Positions 15,897 through 25,321 of a DNA stretch of 64,000 bases are shown one piece after another. Under the pieces are notes generated by a model that was not told the DNA's origin, searched no databases, and worked only from the letters and a program-made list of their open reading frames with translations. Within the stretch, counting starts at the first letter, position 1; every line of letters begins with the position of its first letter. Source of the stretch: Solobacterium sp. (GTDB lineage Bacteria > Bacillota_I > Bacilli_A > Erysipelotrichales > Erysipelotrichaceae); contig JAFRJJ010000023.1 of NCBI GenBank assembly GCA_017432325.1, positions 1-64,000 of the forward strand. The letters are read 5' to 3'. The position numbers were made by a program, and so were the translations under genes.

Positions 15897-18800
15897 TTAT
15901 TTAAACCATCTGAACAGTCCTTTGGGCTTTGCCTGTATCTCATTGCGGATCTGTCCGATCTGCCCTTCCACCTCTGCTCCGGCATCAGCTGCGCGCTCAT
16001 ACCAGTACAGCGCTGTTTCCAGATCTTTGGCAGCTTTCTCACCTTGCCAGTATACCCATCCAAGCGTGACCATGGAACCTGCGTCCCCCTGCTCAGCTGC
16101 CTGATGCAGCAGATCAAGCCCCTTCCGGATGTCCGGTCCAATACCGCTTCCGTACAGGTAGTGTGCACCAAGCTTACCCGATGCGATCAGGTGACCTCTT
16201 TCCGCAGCAAGACTCAGGTACTGCACTTCACGCGCAGAGTTAAACCCCAGTTCTCCCTTTTCCGAATACATTAACGACAGCCGGTAAGCAGCTTCGGCAT
16301 GTCCTGCATCACACAGTTTCTGGAACCATTGTGCCGCAAGATGCGGATTCCTCGGTGTGCCCAGACCGTTCTGGTAACTGTTTGCGAGATTGAACATTGA
16401 GAGCGTATCTCCGGCTTCTGCCCCTTTCCTCGTCCATTCGAAGGCACTGGCATAGTTTGTACCGACACCTGTTCCGGTTCCGTACATAAAGCCAACATAG
16501 CCCATCGCTTCAGCATTTCCGAGTTCAGCCGCTCTGAGGTAATAACGGAAGCTTTTGAATACATCCTTCGGAGCATCGATGCCATCTGCATACACCCTGG
16601 CAAGATTCAGGGCTGCTGTGGCATCTCCGGCTTCAGCACCTTTTTCAAACCATCCAATACCCTGCTGCACATCCCTGAGGGCATCATCGCCTGTCATATA
16701 AATGATCGCGAGATCGTTGGCAACGCCGGAAATTCCGTTCTCATAGGCTTTGCTGTACCATTCGATCGCTTTGCGGCTGTCCTGCTGTACATAGATGCCG
16801 TTCATATACATTCTTCCGAGATTGCTCATCCCGTAGGGATTTCCCCCTTCGGCTGCTCTTGTATACAGTTCATACGCGGTCCTCAGATCTGCCGGTACCC
16901 CTTCACCGTGTTCATACATCATACCGAGATCATTTACCGCGTTTGTATTTCCTTTGTCAGCAGCTTCACGCAGCAGCTCTGCGGCTTTTCCGTTATCAGC
17001 GGAAACTCCGTAACCGCTTCTGTACATACCTGCCAGTCTGGCCAGAGCATCGGTATTTCCGCAGTCAGCTGCCTGACAGAAGTAATGGTATGCATTTTCC
17101 GGGTCGCCTGCTTCATAGCGGATGATGCCCAGTCTCAGCAGACGCGTTCCTTCATAATCATTTCCGTATCCTGCTTCCAGATAGTATTTCTCTGCCATGG
17201 AAAGATCTGCAGGACCGCCAAGACCTTCAAAATACAGGTCGGCGAGCATGATCATAGCCGGCAGGATCCCGTTTTCCGCTGCTTTCTGCAGATACTGGCG
17301 GGCAGTCGCAAAATTCTGCGGAACACCAATCCCGTTGCAGTACATTTTACCCAGCATCACAGGAGCCAGCGGATCCTCCTGCTCATCAGCTTCCTGGTAA
17401 TATTCCAGTGCTGTCTGAAGATTCGCTTCTTTGCCGTCCATCAGACAGATCGTTGCATAGTTGACTGTGGCTATTCTTTTCTTGTCTTCCGGTGCTGTTT
17501 CACTGTCCATGACCTGTTCCAGGAAAGAAGCTGCTTTTGCCATATCACCGTTCACTGCATATACCTGTGCCATCAGGATCAGTGCTTCAAGGCATCCTGC
17601 TTCTGATGCTTTCAGGATCCAGTCACCTGCAGTATATGCATCAGGCTCATTGACTGCATGTGCCGCATACAGTTTGCCTGCCGCATACATCCCCGCCGCT
17701 TCTCCCAGTTCAGCAGCTCTCAGGCACAGCTTCAGGATCTTTTCACTGAACAGGCGGTAGTCTTCATCGTAAGACATTTCGCTTGTCGTATTGCGGAGCC
17801 TGTCTCCTTCCGGTTCAAATCCGATCTGAACTTTTTCCGGCTGATAAGCATCATAAACATAATAGTTATCAATATAGGCATCTTCGATCGAATAACAGTA
17901 CAGCCGTTCGCCGATGAGTTTCTCAACAAGATACATCGGGAAAGCAGAACTGTCACTGTCTGCATATTCTTCTATATCGCTGTTTTCTGTCAGTACTTTT
18001 ACAAACAATTCTTCTTCCTCAGCCAGCATGAATGTCTGCAGTCCCAGTGTCCATACATTTGACAGATCCTGCACTGTTTCACTGATGCCCGGAACAACTC
18101 CGTTGTCCGCAGGCATATTCATGCAGGCAAGTTTAAAGCGTGCAGCCGCCATGACATCGGGATAGTCTTCCCCTGTCATCAGGCATCTCTGCAGATAGTC
18201 GACCGCATTCAAACGGTTCTGCTGTTCTTGGTTTTCCTTTGCCAGCATGAGCAGTCCTTCCGCTCCGCTGTTTTCATACATCTTCACATGCATCTCTTCC
18301 GCTCTGGCAGGATCCTGTTCACAGCCGAATCCTTCCTGATAGCAGCTGATCAGCCTGGAATACGCTTCCCCGTCATGCAGGGACGCGGACATGTCTGCCG
18401 CATTGACATAATGCCTGAATGCCTCCAGCGCGTGTGCATCATGAGGGTCTTTTGCAAGGATACGGCGGCTGTCACCCATCACCAGCTGCAGACGGTACAG
18501 TACCATATTGTATCCCGGTACATCGTTCAGTTTTTCCGCGTTGTTTTTGGCAGCATCATAATATCTGAGTTTCTCCGCTATTCCCTGTTCACTCTGATCA
18601 GCGTACAGATCCGCCATGATGATAGCCGCAAACGGATCCCCGTCTGCCATGCGTTCCTGCAGCTGTCTGATCATCATCTTTTCGGTAATGCCGTTGTTGT
18701 AATCGAGCATCCACTGTTCAGCCTGCGTCATCCCTTCTGCAGGTGTCTGAACAGTTTCTTCAGGTTCCGGTCCTTCATTCAGGAAAGAACCCCAGTAGGA

Positions 18801-18947
18801 CGCTTTCTCAGCGTCATAGTGTCCCGGATCCTGATAATAGTTATACAGAATGCGGGCAGAGTCCTGGGAACCATCGATCGCTTCTTCTTCGAGTAATGCA
18901 AGTTCGTTCAGACCGAGTACGGTCATGCTTTCATTATTTGTGTTCAT
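15897..18947 (-). CDS. Large Sel1-repeat (TPR-like) protein
   Basis: A 1016-aa protein without a signal peptide, dominated by Sel1-like repeats of about 36 residues from roughly residue 400 to the end ('AxxLGxMYxxGxGVPxDxxxAxxYYxxAAExG' pattern, at least twelve copies). The N-terminal third has looser repeats. Sel1 proteins act as scaffolds for protein partners and are frequent in bacterial signalling and secretion. The start at 18947 is set by AAAGGA; ATG 18953 is too close to it. A minus-strand promoter (TTGACG-17-TATTTT, 19049-19021) makes this its own unit, just downstream of the TIR gene. Confidence 0.88.
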   Translation of the reverse strand: MNTNNESMTVLGLNELALLEEEAIDGSQDSARILYNYYQDPGHYDAEKASYWGSFLNEGPEPEETVQTPAEGMTQAEQWMLDYNNGITEKMMIRQLQERMADGDPFAAIIMADLYADQSEQGIAEKLRYYDAAKNNAEKLNDVPGYNMVLYRLQLVMGDSRRILAKDPHDAHALEAFRHYVNAADMSASLHDGEAYSRLISCYQEGFGCEQDPARAEEMHVKMYENSGAEGLLMLAKENQEQQNRLNAVDYLQRCLMTGEDYPDVMAAARFKLACMNMPADNGVVPGISETVQDLSNVWTLGLQTFMLAEEEELFVKVLTENSDIEEYADSDSSAFPMYLVEKLIGERLYCYSIEDAYIDNYYVYDAYQPEKVQIGFEPEGDRLRNTTSEMSYDEDYRLFSEKILKLCLRAAELGEAAGMYAAGKLYAAHAVNEPDAYTAGDWILKASEAGCLEALILMAQVYAVNGDMAKAASFLEQVMDSETAPEDKKRIATVNYATICLMDGKEANLQTALEYYQEADEQEDPLAPVMLGKMYCNGIGVPQNFATARQYLQKAAENGILPAMIMLADLYFEGLGGPADLSMAEKYYLEAGYGNDYEGTRLLRLGIIRYEAGDPENAYHYFCQAADCGNTDALARLAGMYRSGYGVSADNGKAAELLREAADKGNTNAVNDLGMMYEHGEGVPADLRTAYELYTRAAEGGNPYGMSNLGRMYMNGIYVQQDSRKAIEWYSKAYENGISGVANDLAIIYMTGDDALRDVQQGIGWFEKGAEAGDATAALNLARVYADGIDAPKDVFKSFRYYLRAAELGNAEAMGYVGFMYGTGTGVGTNYASAFEWTRKGAEAGDTLSMFNLANSYQNGLGTPRNPHLAAQWFQKLCDAGHAEAAYRLSLMYSEKGELGFNSAREVQYLSLAAERGHLIASGKLGAHYLYGSGIGPDIRKGLDLLHQAAEQGDAGSMVTLGWVYWQGEKAAKDLETALYWYERAADAGAEVEGQIGQIRNEIQAKPKGLFRWFK

Positions 18948-19020
18948 GATCATTTTCCTTTCATTTGCCCATAAACTGTATGCATCCAGTGCTCTCAGGG
19001 TTCTTTTTTCGGAGCCTTAC

Positions 19021-19049
19021 AAAATAACAGACTAAATATACTTCGTCAA
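19021..19049 (-). promoter_or_regulatory. Promoter of the Sel1-repeat gene
   Basis: On the minus strand TTGACG (19049-19044), a 17-base spacer and TATTTT (19026-19021). The predicted start is about 65 bases before the ATG. Confidence 0.6.
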
Positions 19050-19119
19050 CAGTTTTTTGTGCTTTTCTGTAAAAAACCATTCATCTCTTCTATTTTACAA
19101 TAATATCGGCAACGCAAAA

Positions 19120-19159
19120 ACGGACGTTTGTCTGACAAAGGATCACAGTAAACGTCCGT
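19120..19159 (-). terminator. Terminator of the TIR gene
   Basis: A perfect 10-bp stem (ACGGACGTTT/AAACGTCCGT) with a 20-base loop is followed on the minus strand by TTTTG. It separates the TIR gene from the Sel1 gene. Confidence 0.8.
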
Positions 19160-19196
19160 CATTGCCCATCATGAATTTGTTTGTGTGACTGCAGAA

Positions 19197-22100
19197 TCAC
19201 TCAAGACCATACAGGACCTTGCTTTCCGGACTGAGTTCCCAGCCCTTCAGCAGTGATTTTCCGTATTCGATCAGTGATTCCGTGGTGTGTCTGGGGAAAC
19301 TTCCGAATACATTAACAGAATTTTCATACTGCCTGACGATAAAGATATCCTGATCTTCCAGGTATCCGAAACAGTTAGGTACATATGCGAAGATCGCCCA
19401 GTCACCTTTATTGATCAGGTTCATGCGGTGATCGACATTGACTGCAAGGATATCGCCGTACTCATTCCATTCAAAATCATTTGTACTGTATACATTCTGT
19501 GAGAGCGGAATGGAATTGCAGAGCGAACTGTCATCAGTACGATAGCGGCGGATGACGCCATCCGATTCCAGTGTCAGGAAATACTGTCCGTCACGTGTGA
19601 AATAAGCACTGAACACTTCAGATGTCTCACCTGTGATCGTGAAGCGTTCATTTCCGTCACGGTCGGTAACAGTATAGGCATTCGGTGCTGTTCTGAATGC
19701 CAGATCATTTGTTTTCACACAGCAGACTACATCCAGTTCGTTGTATCCGCTCTGTTCTTCAGCCTGTGCAAACAGTTCATATAATCGTTTGGAGCACTTT
19801 ACTACGGATTTGTTCCTGATATCTGCCCTGTATGCTTCTTTGGAAGCAGGTACCGCGACGTAAATGTTCTCCTGGTCGATCGCGTAATTGATCATAGATG
19901 TGACATTGCTGAAGGTACCAACCAGAGTCAGATCAGAAACGTTCATACCGGTATCCAGGGAACACGCCGAGATCTCTACCTGACCTTCTTCGGGGATCGA
20001 ATACGCTATGCCGGACAGGTCGCCTGTGTCATCATCGGAAAAGATCGTATATATATGCAGGTCGTCTCTTTCCCATGTGACTGTTTCGTATTCCAGGCTG
20101 TCAACATTCAGGTTCAGCAGGCCGAACTTCTGATCACCTTTCCATGTCATTGTCAGTATGTTGTCATTGCTGCAGAAGGGATTATATTCGATCCGTTTGC
20201 TGTAATCACTGTTGTCTCCCGGCAGGATCAGATGGTCCAGTCTGCCGGACAGATCACCGTTCCCGATCAGCAGATGATTGTCATCTATAAATGCTGCGAT
20301 ATTGTTCCGGACATAAGAATCTTCTATATAGAAATCATCTTTCACACTGTCATCCTTCCAGTGTGTTTCATACTGTTTCCATGCAGGATCGGCTTTCTCA
20401 GCCGTGTAGCGGGTCACTGTAGAGGATGTCTTGCCCATTACCCATGCCGAATAAGCCGGATAGATGACTTTCCCGACACCTCCTTCAAATGCGTGATAAC
20501 AAGTCCATTGGGAATAATCCTCATTGAAGTATCCGAATCCTCCGTCATATGTTGTATAGAAGACCCATCCCCTGGTCGTTTCCACATTGATCACCGGAGC
20601 CGTCAGTTCAGCCTGCGCGACCGGTACACCGGTCTCTGCTTCGAAGATATCGATATGATTGGAATAGGAATGGATGATGACAGGCACCTTGTGAACAGAT
20701 TCCGAATACTTCAGCGTCGTTCCGTAATTCGTTACGCTAGAATCGTGTACGTTCTCCCAAAGAACGCTGTGTGAGTTTAAATCATATAACTGCAGATGAT
20801 TCTTCACAGTCACATACAGGCCGAAATCACCAAGATTGCTGCCATGCGTTGTGGTTGAGTCTGCATAGCTGATGATCAGCTTATCCGGACCGGCAAACCT
20901 GCAGTCCATGTACATTTCCTGATATATGAATTCATCGATCATGTCCATCATTGAACCGTTCCTAAGATCCATGACTGCCACAGCTGTTACACCGAGAGAT
21001 GAGCGTTCACCGTAAAGATTCAATGCAAGTTTCGTCCCATCCGGTGACAGACAGGAACCATAGGTCTGGTATGTCAGGGATTCAGGCAGTTCAGGAAGTT
21101 TGTGTGAAGCGATCAGATGTCCGTCCCTGGTATCGAATGTCAGTACCTTTGCGGATGTAACAGCTGCGAGGACTGTTTTATCTTCCGACATCAAAGGTGA
21201 GGAGATATAAGTCGAATAATCAGTGACATAGTCAGAGATCTTTTTCTGCCATTTCACATTCCCATCAGCTGTGTCCAGACATATAAAAGATTTTGAATCG
21301 GATATGATGAGTTCCTGGTTCTCATTGAAACCGATCAGATCGATTGAGCTTAGGGAAGTATCCCCTGTACTGTAAGTCCAGCTTGGTGAGACCGTTCCGG
21401 TATCCCAGCATGTCACAACATTCAGCTGCGATGCTGTGATCAGACGGGACTCATCTTCATTCACGGTAAAATCGTTGATCTTTTCACTGTGAGTAAATCT
21501 ATCATACGGAGCAATGCCGAAGGTATCCTGAGGTGCCAGGTATGCGTTGACTGCCATGCCCAGGGCATATTCGGCATTTGATACAAGCGGCCGCTCATTC
21601 TGTTCTGATGGAAGTGCTTCGATTGCCAGACTGATCGCAGTAAACCTGTCTGAATTGTTCAGTGCGGATAATGATTCTGATGCCAGATAAGAAGACTGGT
21701 TTCGCAGCGATTTCTCATAGTTTGCCTTGATGGCCGCATTCCTGTTCAGCAGGACTCCGCTGAATCCCGCCATCACCAGCATGACCACAGTACTCAGTGT
21801 GAGCCACAGTCTTGTTTTATAGCGCTGTTCCCTTCTGTATAATTCATCGTACTGACAGCCCAGGAGTCCTGCGAACAGCCTGAGTTTTTCCCTGTTGAAG
21901 AGTTTTCTTCTCTGTACGGGATTGTCCGCAACAATGTTCGCGGCAAGCGGTTCAATCAGCTGTACGAGTTCCCCGTCTTTTGTACGGATATGTGTGAGCT
22001 GTTCCGGGAATGATTCATCCGGTTCCCCTGCCGCAAGAACTGCCAGGACATGATTCCTGTCATGGTGTTCCAGGAAGTAAGTGATCTCATTGGCTACCCA

Positions 22101-22361
22101 GACTGATTCCGGCGTGTCAGGCGTGCATATAACGATCAGGTATTCTGAATTATCCAGTGCCTCAAAGATGTTTTCGGTCAGGTTGTTGGATACAGGCAGT
22201 TCATCCTGGTCGCGGAATACCTTTCCGAGATTCTTCCTGCCGTCTTTCCGAAGACCTCTGGGGATCACGTAATGTTCGATCGCCTGATGCAGTTTAACAG
22301 CAACGCTCTTATCAAGCGGCTTATGGCGATAGCTGATGAATGCGATATATTTCTTTGACAT
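19197..22361 (-). CDS. TIR domain - transmembrane - beta-propeller protein
   Basis: A 1054-aa three-part protein. Residues 1 to about 150 are a TIR domain ('YIAFISYRHKPLDKSVAVKL', 'KVFRDQDELPVSNNL', 'SEYLIVICTPDTPESVWVANEI'). Glu92 occupies the position of the catalytic Glu of TIR NAD hydrolases. One membrane helix spans about 185-205, and the rest (about 280-1054) has WD40/PQQ-like propeller blades ('CWDTGT', 'CLDTADGNVKWQK', 'LTFDTRDGHLIASHKLPELP'). The TIR part would be cytoplasmic with the propeller outside, or the reverse. ATG 22361 follows GGAGTG. Function is unknown: signalling, defence and envelope sensing are all possible. Confidence 0.88.
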   Translation of the reverse strand: MSKKYIAFISYRHKPLDKSVAVKLHQAIEHYVIPRGLRKDGRKNLGKVFRDQDELPVSNNLTENIFEALDNSEYLIVICTPDTPESVWVANEITYFLEHHDRNHVLAVLAAGEPDESFPEQLTHIRTKDGELVQLIEPLAANIVADNPVQRRKLFNREKLRLFAGLLGCQYDELYRREQRYKTRLWLTLSTVVMLVMAGFSGVLLNRNAAIKANYEKSLRNQSSYLASESLSALNNSDRFTAISLAIEALPSEQNERPLVSNAEYALGMAVNAYLAPQDTFGIAPYDRFTHSEKINDFTVNEDESRLITASQLNVVTCWDTGTVSPSWTYSTGDTSLSSIDLIGFNENQELIISDSKSFICLDTADGNVKWQKKISDYVTDYSTYISSPLMSEDKTVLAAVTSAKVLTFDTRDGHLIASHKLPELPESLTYQTYGSCLSPDGTKLALNLYGERSSLGVTAVAVMDLRNGSMMDMIDEFIYQEMYMDCRFAGPDKLIISYADSTTTHGSNLGDFGLYVTVKNHLQLYDLNSHSVLWENVHDSSVTNYGTTLKYSESVHKVPVIIHSYSNHIDIFEAETGVPVAQAELTAPVINVETTRGWVFYTTYDGGFGYFNEDYSQWTCYHAFEGGVGKVIYPAYSAWVMGKTSSTVTRYTAEKADPAWKQYETHWKDDSVKDDFYIEDSYVRNNIAAFIDDNHLLIGNGDLSGRLDHLILPGDNSDYSKRIEYNPFCSNDNILTMTWKGDQKFGLLNLNVDSLEYETVTWERDDLHIYTIFSDDDTGDLSGIAYSIPEEGQVEISACSLDTGMNVSDLTLVGTFSNVTSMINYAIDQENIYVAVPASKEAYRADIRNKSVVKCSKRLYELFAQAEEQSGYNELDVVCCVKTNDLAFRTAPNAYTVTDRDGNERFTITGETSEVFSAYFTRDGQYFLTLESDGVIRRYRTDDSSLCNSIPLSQNVYSTNDFEWNEYGDILAVNVDHRMNLINKGDWAIFAYVPNCFGYLEDQDIFIVRQYENSVNVFGSFPRHTTESLIEYGKSLLKGWELSPESKVLYGLE

Positions 22362-22404
22362 AAGACACTCCGGGGTACACAAAAAAATCAGTTCGTATGT
22401 CCTT

Positions 22405-22433
22405 ATTATAAAGAACTGCAGTACATATTTGCA
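22405..22433 (-). promoter_or_regulatory. Promoter of the TIR gene with TTTGCA motif
   Basis: On the minus strand a -35 TGCAAA (22433-22428), a 17-base spacer and TATAAT (22410-22405). Related ATTTGCAC motifs recur at about 22970 and 23002 and a GTTGCAC at about 22931, around the XRE gene, so the XRE protein may bind them. That link is inference. Confidence 0.5.
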
Positions 22434-22456
22434 TCAGTTTGCCTGACGAGAACGAC

Positions 22457-22489
22457 AAAAAAACACCCGGATCAGACTTTACCGGATGT
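22457..22489 (-). terminator. Terminator of the XRE gene
   Basis: An 8-bp stem (ACATCCGG/CCGGGTGT on the minus strand, one G-U pair) is followed by a run of T. Confidence 0.7.
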
Positions 22490-22545
22490 CCTGTCAGATG
22501 TTATGACATCAGCCTGCAGAAGAATACTATCCTGTCTGAACAGAC

Positions 22546-22911
22546 TCATTCCTGATCATATTGAAAATGACTGACATACATGATCTTCACGAGCTGCCTG
22601 AGCGGATCTTTTTCTTCTTCAGACAGCATCCTGTACTGATCGATCATCTCCTGATCTTTCGGATCCTGATCCATCAGCACAGTATTCCCGTATGTTTCCG
22701 TGCTCAGCAGCCGGTTGAGGTCTGCATTGAATACTCTTTGGTAACCGCAAAGTACATCAATACCCGGATAATTTTTTCCGCACTCATATCCGTAGATAGC
22801 AGATGGAGTCACATGCAGTTTTTCTGCGAGTTCTTTCATCGTCATTCCTGCGTTGATCCTGAGCTGTTTCAGCCTGGAGCCAAGTAGTACTGTGTTCATT
22901 TTGTTTTGCAT
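22546..22911 (-). CDS. XRE-family transcriptional regulator
   Basis: A 121-aa protein with an N-terminal helix-turn-helix ('LKQLRINAGMTMKELAEKLHVTPSAIYGYECGKNYP', about residues 12-46) and a short helical tail ('DQYRMLSEEEKDPLRQLVKIMY'). Such small regulators usually repress their own promoter and a neighbour. It lies directly upstream of the TIR gene on the same strand but has its own terminator. ATG 22911 follows AAAGGCGG; ATG 22899 is the alternative. Confidence 0.88.
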   Translation of the reverse strand: MQNKMNTVLLGSRLKQLRINAGMTMKELAEKLHVTPSAIYGYECGKNYPGIDVLCGYQRVFNADLNRLLSTETYGNTVLMDQDPKDQEMIDQYRMLSEEEKDPLRQLVKIMYVSHFQYDQE

Positions 22912-23001
22912 TTTCCGCCTTTCATTAAAATGTTGCACTACCATTATATATATTTTTACATATTTGCACCATTTGTCCGAAACAGAAAAGAATGCCAGAT
23001 A

Positions 23002-23028
23002 TTTGCACTCTAAACAGAAGAGTGCTAA
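23002..23028. promoter_or_regulatory. CIRCE operator (HrcA site) 1 of htpG
   Basis: TTTGCACTC, nine bases, GAGTGCTAA matches the CIRCE consensus TTAGCACTC-N9-GAGTGCTAA with one mismatch. It overlaps a plausible promoter (TTGCAC at 23003-23008 with TAAATT 17 bases later). Confidence 0.88.
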
Positions 23029-23034
23029 ATTATA

Positions 23035-23061
23035 TTAGCAGTTAATTATTAAGAGTGCTAA
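23035..23061. promoter_or_regulatory. Second, degenerate CIRCE operator of htpG
   Basis: TTAGCAgtt, nine bases, GAGTGCTAA: the right half is perfect and the left half keeps the first six bases. It lies in the predicted leader, six bases after the first operator and 17 before the htpG ATG. Confidence 0.7.
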
Positions 23062-23078
23062 ATACAGGAGGCTTGCAT

Positions 23079-24977
23079 ATGGCAAAGAAACAGTTTAAAG
23101 CGGAATCCAAACGTCTGCTGGAAATGATGATCAACTCCATCTATACAAATAAGGAGATCTTTTTAAGAGAGCTGATCTCCAACGCGTCTGACGCGCTGGA
23201 TAAGAGATGGTATCTCACCCTGACAGACGACACACAGAAAGTCGACAAGGATGATCTGAAGATCCGTCTGACACGCGATGAACGTGAAAGAACACTTGTC
23301 ATCGAAGATACCGGTATCGGTATGACAGACAAGGAAATGGAAAACAACCTCGGTACGATCGCGAGAAGCGGTTCCGCCGAATTCCGTCAGCAGCTTGAGG
23401 AAGGTGCTGAGAATATAGACATCATCGGTCAGTTCGGTGTCGGCTTCTACAGCGCGTTCATGGTCTCCTCGAAGATCGAAGTTGTATCACGCAAAGCAGG
23501 AACAGATGAAGCGTTCTGCTGGACAAGCACCGGCCAGGACGGATATACGATCACACCCTGCGAGAAAGAAACAGTCGGCACAAAGATCACATTATGGCTG
23601 AAGGAAGATACCGAAGATGAGAAGTATTCGGAATACCTGGAAGAATATACTCTGAAGAACCTCGTGAAAAAGTATTCCGACTATGTACGTTATCCGATCA
23701 TTATGGAAGTATCCAAGAACATCCCCGATCCCAGTGATGAGAACAATGACATCATCACCCGGGAAGATGAAACACTGAACTCCATGGTACCGCTGTGGAA
23801 GAAGCAGAAGTCCGAGATCACGGATGAAGAATACAACGAATTCTACAAGTCCAAGTTCAATGACTGGCAGGATCCCCAGAAGGTCATCCACTACTCAGTC
23901 GAAGGCAACCTGTCCTATACTGCCCTGCTCTTCATCCCGGCAAAGGCACCATATGATTTCTACAACGCGGATTACAAATCAGGTCTGCAGCTGTATTCCA
24001 AAGGTGTATTCATCATGGATAAGGCAAAGGACCTTGTACCGGAATGCTTCAGATTCGTGACCGGTCTGATCGACAGCGATGACCTGAACCTGAACATTTC
24101 CCGAGAGATCCTCCAGCAGGACCGTCAGGTCAAGGCACTGGCTTCCTCAGTCGAAAAGAGGATCCAGAGAGCTCTGGAAGACATGCTGAAGAATGACCGT
24201 GAAGCATATGAGAAACTGTTCGATAACTTCGGTCTGAACATCAAGTATGATATCTACCGTTCCTTCGGCGCAAACAAAGAGAAGCTTCAGGATCTGCTGC
24301 TCTACCGTTCCAGCAAGGACGGAAGTTATGTCACCCTGAAGGAATACACTGAGCGTATGCCGGAAGATCAGAAGAACATCTACTTTGCAAGCGGTACGTC
24401 TGTAGAAGACATCGAAAAACTCCCTGCCCTGGAGAAAGTCAGGGACAAGGGATATGAGATCCTCTACTTCCTGGACGCAGTTGATGAATTCGTCATCTCC
24501 ATGATGAATGACTACAATGAGAAACCGTTCCGTTCCGTATCCAAGGGCGACCTGGATCTCGACAGTGAAGAAGAGAAGAAGGAACGTGAAGAAAAGGCAG
24601 AAGAGAACAAGGATATGCTGACGATGATGAAGGAAGCTATCGGCAGCCGTGTCAGTGATGTCAGGATCTCTTCCCGTCTGAAGGATGACCCTGTTGTCCT
24701 GGTATCTGATGAAGGTATGTCCATTGAGATGGAAAAAGTACTCTCCCAGAACCCGGATAACCGCGGCATGATGAAAGCAGTCAAGATCCTTGAGATCAAC
24801 CCTGACCACCCTGTATTTGAGACACTGAAGAAGGTCTATGAAACAGATCAGGACAAACTCAAGGAATATGCAGGTGTCCTGTATGACCAGGCGTGCCTGA
24901 TCGAAGGTCTGCCGATCGATGATCCTGTCGAATACGCCAGAAAGATCACGGACCTGATGGTACAGGCCTCTAAGTAA
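23079..24977 (+). CDS. htpG: Molecular chaperone HtpG (Hsp90)
   Basis: A 632-aa cytosolic Hsp90 with the GHKL ATPase at the N-terminus ('KEIFLRELISNASDALDK' with the catalytic Glu and ATP-binding Asn, 'VIEDTGIGMT', 'IGQFGVGFYSAFMV'). The middle domain follows ('LNLNISREILQQD') and then the C-terminal dimerisation domain ('SSRLKDDPVVLVS', 'ILEINPDHPVF'). Length is normal. ATG 23079 is chosen for CAGGAGG. Two CIRCE-type operators upstream indicate HrcA heat-shock control. A tRNA-Ala gene follows. Confidence 0.97.
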   Translation: MAKKQFKAESKRLLEMMINSIYTNKEIFLRELISNASDALDKRWYLTLTDDTQKVDKDDLKIRLTRDERERTLVIEDTGIGMTDKEMENNLGTIARSGSAEFRQQLEEGAENIDIIGQFGVGFYSAFMVSSKIEVVSRKAGTDEAFCWTSTGQDGYTITPCEKETVGTKITLWLKEDTEDEKYSEYLEEYTLKNLVKKYSDYVRYPIIMEVSKNIPDPSDENNDIITREDETLNSMVPLWKKQKSEITDEEYNEFYKSKFNDWQDPQKVIHYSVEGNLSYTALLFIPAKAPYDFYNADYKSGLQLYSKGVFIMDKAKDLVPECFRFVTGLIDSDDLNLNISREILQQDRQVKALASSVEKRIQRALEDMLKNDREAYEKLFDNFGLNIKYDIYRSFGANKEKLQDLLLYRSSKDGSYVTLKEYTERMPEDQKNIYFASGTSVEDIEKLPALEKVRDKGYEILYFLDAVDEFVISMMNDYNEKPFRSVSKGDLDLDSEEEKKEREEKAEENKDMLTMMKEAIGSRVSDVRISSRLKDDPVVLVSDEGMSIEMEKVLSQNPDNRGMMKAVKILEINPDHPVFETLKKVYETDQDKLKEYAGVLYDQACLIEGLPIDDPVEYARKITDLMVQASK

Positions 24978-25036
24978 GTAAAGCAATTATTGATGCACAG
25001 TTCAGTAAAAAGTGTTATCATACTGATTGTGCATAT

Positions 25037-25112
25037 GGGGTTTTAGCTCAGCTGGGAGAGCGTCTGGTTCGCAATCAGAAGGTCAGGGGTTCGAATCCCC
25101 CAAGCTCCACCA
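25037..25112 (+). tRNA. tRNA-Ala(CGC), reconstituted at attL
   Basis: A 76-nt tRNA with encoded CCA. The 7-bp acceptor stem contains the G3-U70 wobble pair that identifies alanine tRNAs. The anticodon loop UUCGCAA gives CGC (reads GCG). D-arm (AGCTCAGCTGGGAGAGC) and T-arm (GGTTCGAATCC) are standard. The prophage attachment core covers the 3' half, so bases after 25074 may be phage-derived, but they are identical to the original. Confidence 0.96.
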
Positions 25113-25113
25113 T
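25075..25113. repeat. attL, 39-bp prophage attachment core
   Basis: Identical to 57035-57073. It spans the 3' side of the tRNA anticodon stem through CCA plus one base. Sequence identity stops abruptly on both sides (A versus T before, A versus T after). Confidence 0.96.
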
Positions 25114-25121
25114 ACGTTTTT

Positions 25122-25147
25122 GAGGTCGATTTGACCTCTTTTTTTTT
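25122..25147 (+). terminator. Phage-supplied terminator for the tRNA-Ala gene
   Basis: A stem GAGGTC/GACCTC with a 5-base loop is followed by nine T, ten bases past the tRNA CCA and inside the prophage. It replaces the host terminator that was moved to 57076. Confidence 0.85.
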
Positions 25148-25246
25148 ACTCCCGTGAACGGCATTTTTTATGCATAATTATGCTGTTTTTTTGATTTCCA
25201 TGATCACAGGGTGTGGAACTGCATCGGCCTCTGCATGAGTCAGAAA

Positions 25247-25278
25247 ACCGCACCAGACCGCACCAGAAACCGCACCAG
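25247..25278. repeat. Arm-type integrase sites near attL (three copies)
   Basis: Perfect ACCGCACCAG at 25247, 25257 and 25269, all in the same orientation. Two related copies (ACTGCACCAA, ACTGCACCAG) lie near attR at 56947 and 56959. The 10- and 12-base spacing suggests sites on one DNA face for the integrase N-terminal domain. The rest of 25148-25321 shows nothing else I can assign. Confidence 0.7.
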
Positions 25279-25321
25279 CGCCAGTTTTTATGCAAGCCCA
25301 TTTTACAGTCTTTTGGAATAC

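Noticed and set aside
24147-24986. 279-codon open frame antisense to htpG
   Set aside because: Shadow of the conserved Hsp90 frame; no ribosome site.
25247-25278. Short CRISPR or slipped tandem repeat
   Set aside because: Only three 10-mers, matched by two related copies at the other prophage end; arm-type sites explain them.
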